DNA from: Pseudoalteromonas apostichopi
Lineage (GTDB): Bacteria > Pseudomonadota > Gammaproteobacteria > Enterobacterales > Alteromonadaceae
Direction: 5' to 3'
DNA length: 64,000 nt
NCBI RefSeq assembly: GCF_030297135.1
Contig: NZ_AP028065.1
Location: 2,914,001 to 2,978,000 of the forward strand
Part shown: positions 63,614 through 64,000 of the stretch, one piece after another
Layout of the letters: every line of letters starts with the position of its first letter
Position numbering within the stretch: position 1 is the first letter of the stretch
Notes under the pieces: generated by a model
Told to the model about the DNA's origin: nothing
Database searches by the model: none
What the model saw: only the letters and a program-made list of their open reading frames with translations
Program-made: the position numbers and the translations under genes

Positions 63614-63631
63614 AGTATCTGTTCAGATACT
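63614..63631. promoter_or_regulatory. Palindrome, candidate operator
   Basis: AGTATCTG-TT-CAGATACT is an 18-base perfect dyad about 100 bases upstream of the last gene. A TATAAC sequence at about 63682 is a possible -10. The rest of the 300-base gap 63434-63733 shows no gene. Confidence 0.35.
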
Positions 63632-63733
63632 GTGTTATTGGTTGCAATATTAAGCAAACTGTCAGTTAAATTTTGCTATAACTGAGTGCTTAATAAGACA
63701 TCGAATAATGTGCAGCGGAGTTGTGTTTTTTTA

Positions 63734-64000
63734 ATGGAAAATGTACTGATTTGGCCAAAGGAATACCCGTTACTGATCAAAGGATTAGCTGAGCAAAACG
63801 GGGCCTATATTTTAGATGCTTTAGAAGCTTGGCCGGCATGTCGTTCTACTAATGAAGATGACGGTGTGTGTACGACGGTTCTTCCGCCTATTTACTACCT
63901 CACTTGGTTGACTCCTCTTGAACCGTTTGAAGAGTGTTATTTCCAACACATTTCTGAGTTTGATGAAGCTGCGTTGCATTATGTTAATGCTATGAAATCG
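63734..64000 (+). CDS. Partial protein of unknown function at the right edge
   Basis: An open frame from ATG 63734 runs off the window after 89 codons. The visible part is acidic, with aromatic residues (MENVLIWPKEYPLLIKGLAE, ALEAWPACRS, PPIYYLTWLTPLEPFEECYF) and no signal peptide or membrane segment. The best GGAG is about 13 bases upstream, longer than usual. I recognise no family. Confidence 0.6.
   Translation, partial: MENVLIWPKEYPLLIKGLAEQNGAYILDALEAWPACRSTNEDDGVCTTVLPPIYYLTWLTPLEPFEECYFQHISEFDEAALHYVNAMKS

Noticed and set aside
1..64000. CRISPR array, tRNA or rRNA genes, transposase or phage genes
   Set aside because: No regularly spaced repeats, cloverleaf-type sequence or mobile-element protein was recognised by reading; a dedicated scan was not possible.

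Overview
The window looks like a marine gammaproteobacterial chromosome, most likely Pseudoalteromonas or a close Alteromonadales relative. The evidence is low GC with AT-rich spacers, the conserved housekeeping blocks rpsT / murJ-ribF-ileS-lspA-fkpB-ispH and bamD / rluD-pgeF-clpB, queC / queE, bcp-gcvR, bamC, and a PilV-W-X-Y1-E minor-pilin cluster behind an AlgZ/AlgR-like two-component pair. No tRNA, rRNA, CRISPR array, insertion sequence or prophage was recognised. Gene calls rest on reading the sequence, not on database searches.

Left accessory region (1-15975, all on the minus strand). Seven tightly packed or overlapping genes form one transcription unit. It starts with a lipoprotein carrying a CapA (PgsA-type) domain. 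Next come a membrane CHASE2-GAF-PAS-like sensor with no output domain and a 1037-residue protein with two CapC/PgsC-like membrane domains. That protein is followed by two copies of a domain resembling a poly-gamma-glutamate/N-formylglutamate hydrolase fold, both lacking the expected histidine. Then come a membrane-anchored periplasmic protein, a stand-alone hydrolase-like protein that keeps the candidate metal and base residues, a 1424-residue secreted protein ending in an apparent outer-membrane beta-barrel, and an alpha-solenoid protein cut by the window edge. No CapB-like ligase is visible. I read the unit as an undescribed Gram-negative envelope system related to poly-gamma-glutamate synthesis and export. 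This is the main discovery candidate.

16-25 kb is ordinary chromosome: ompW, a MATE exporter, dapE, a fused PlsC/OlsB-type (OlsF-like) acyltransferase, a GhrA-like dehydrogenase, a 44-residue small protein, an intergenic repeat, smrA, small membrane proteins and a single-domain response regulator. 25-33 kb is the rpsT / murJ-to-ispH housekeeping block.

33-45.6 kb is the type IV pilus minor-pilin locus. The AlgZ/AlgR-like pair is followed by pilV, pilW, pilX, two tandem pilY1 paralogues and pilE. Two FimT/FimU-like pseudopilins lie on the opposite strand. A perfect 10-bp direct repeat with 20-bp period sits just upstream of a candidate pilV promoter and is a likely operator for the LytTR regulator.

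45.7-64 kb holds glnB, bamD, rluD-pgeF, clpB with a sigma-32-like promoter, an Aer-type chemoreceptor, gshA starting at TTG, an SLT-type lipoprotein, queC and queE, bcp-gcvR, bamC without dapA, a YjiH-type membrane protein, a PagL-like lipid A deacylase, an MlaC-like protein without other mla genes, and a partial unknown gene at the right edge.
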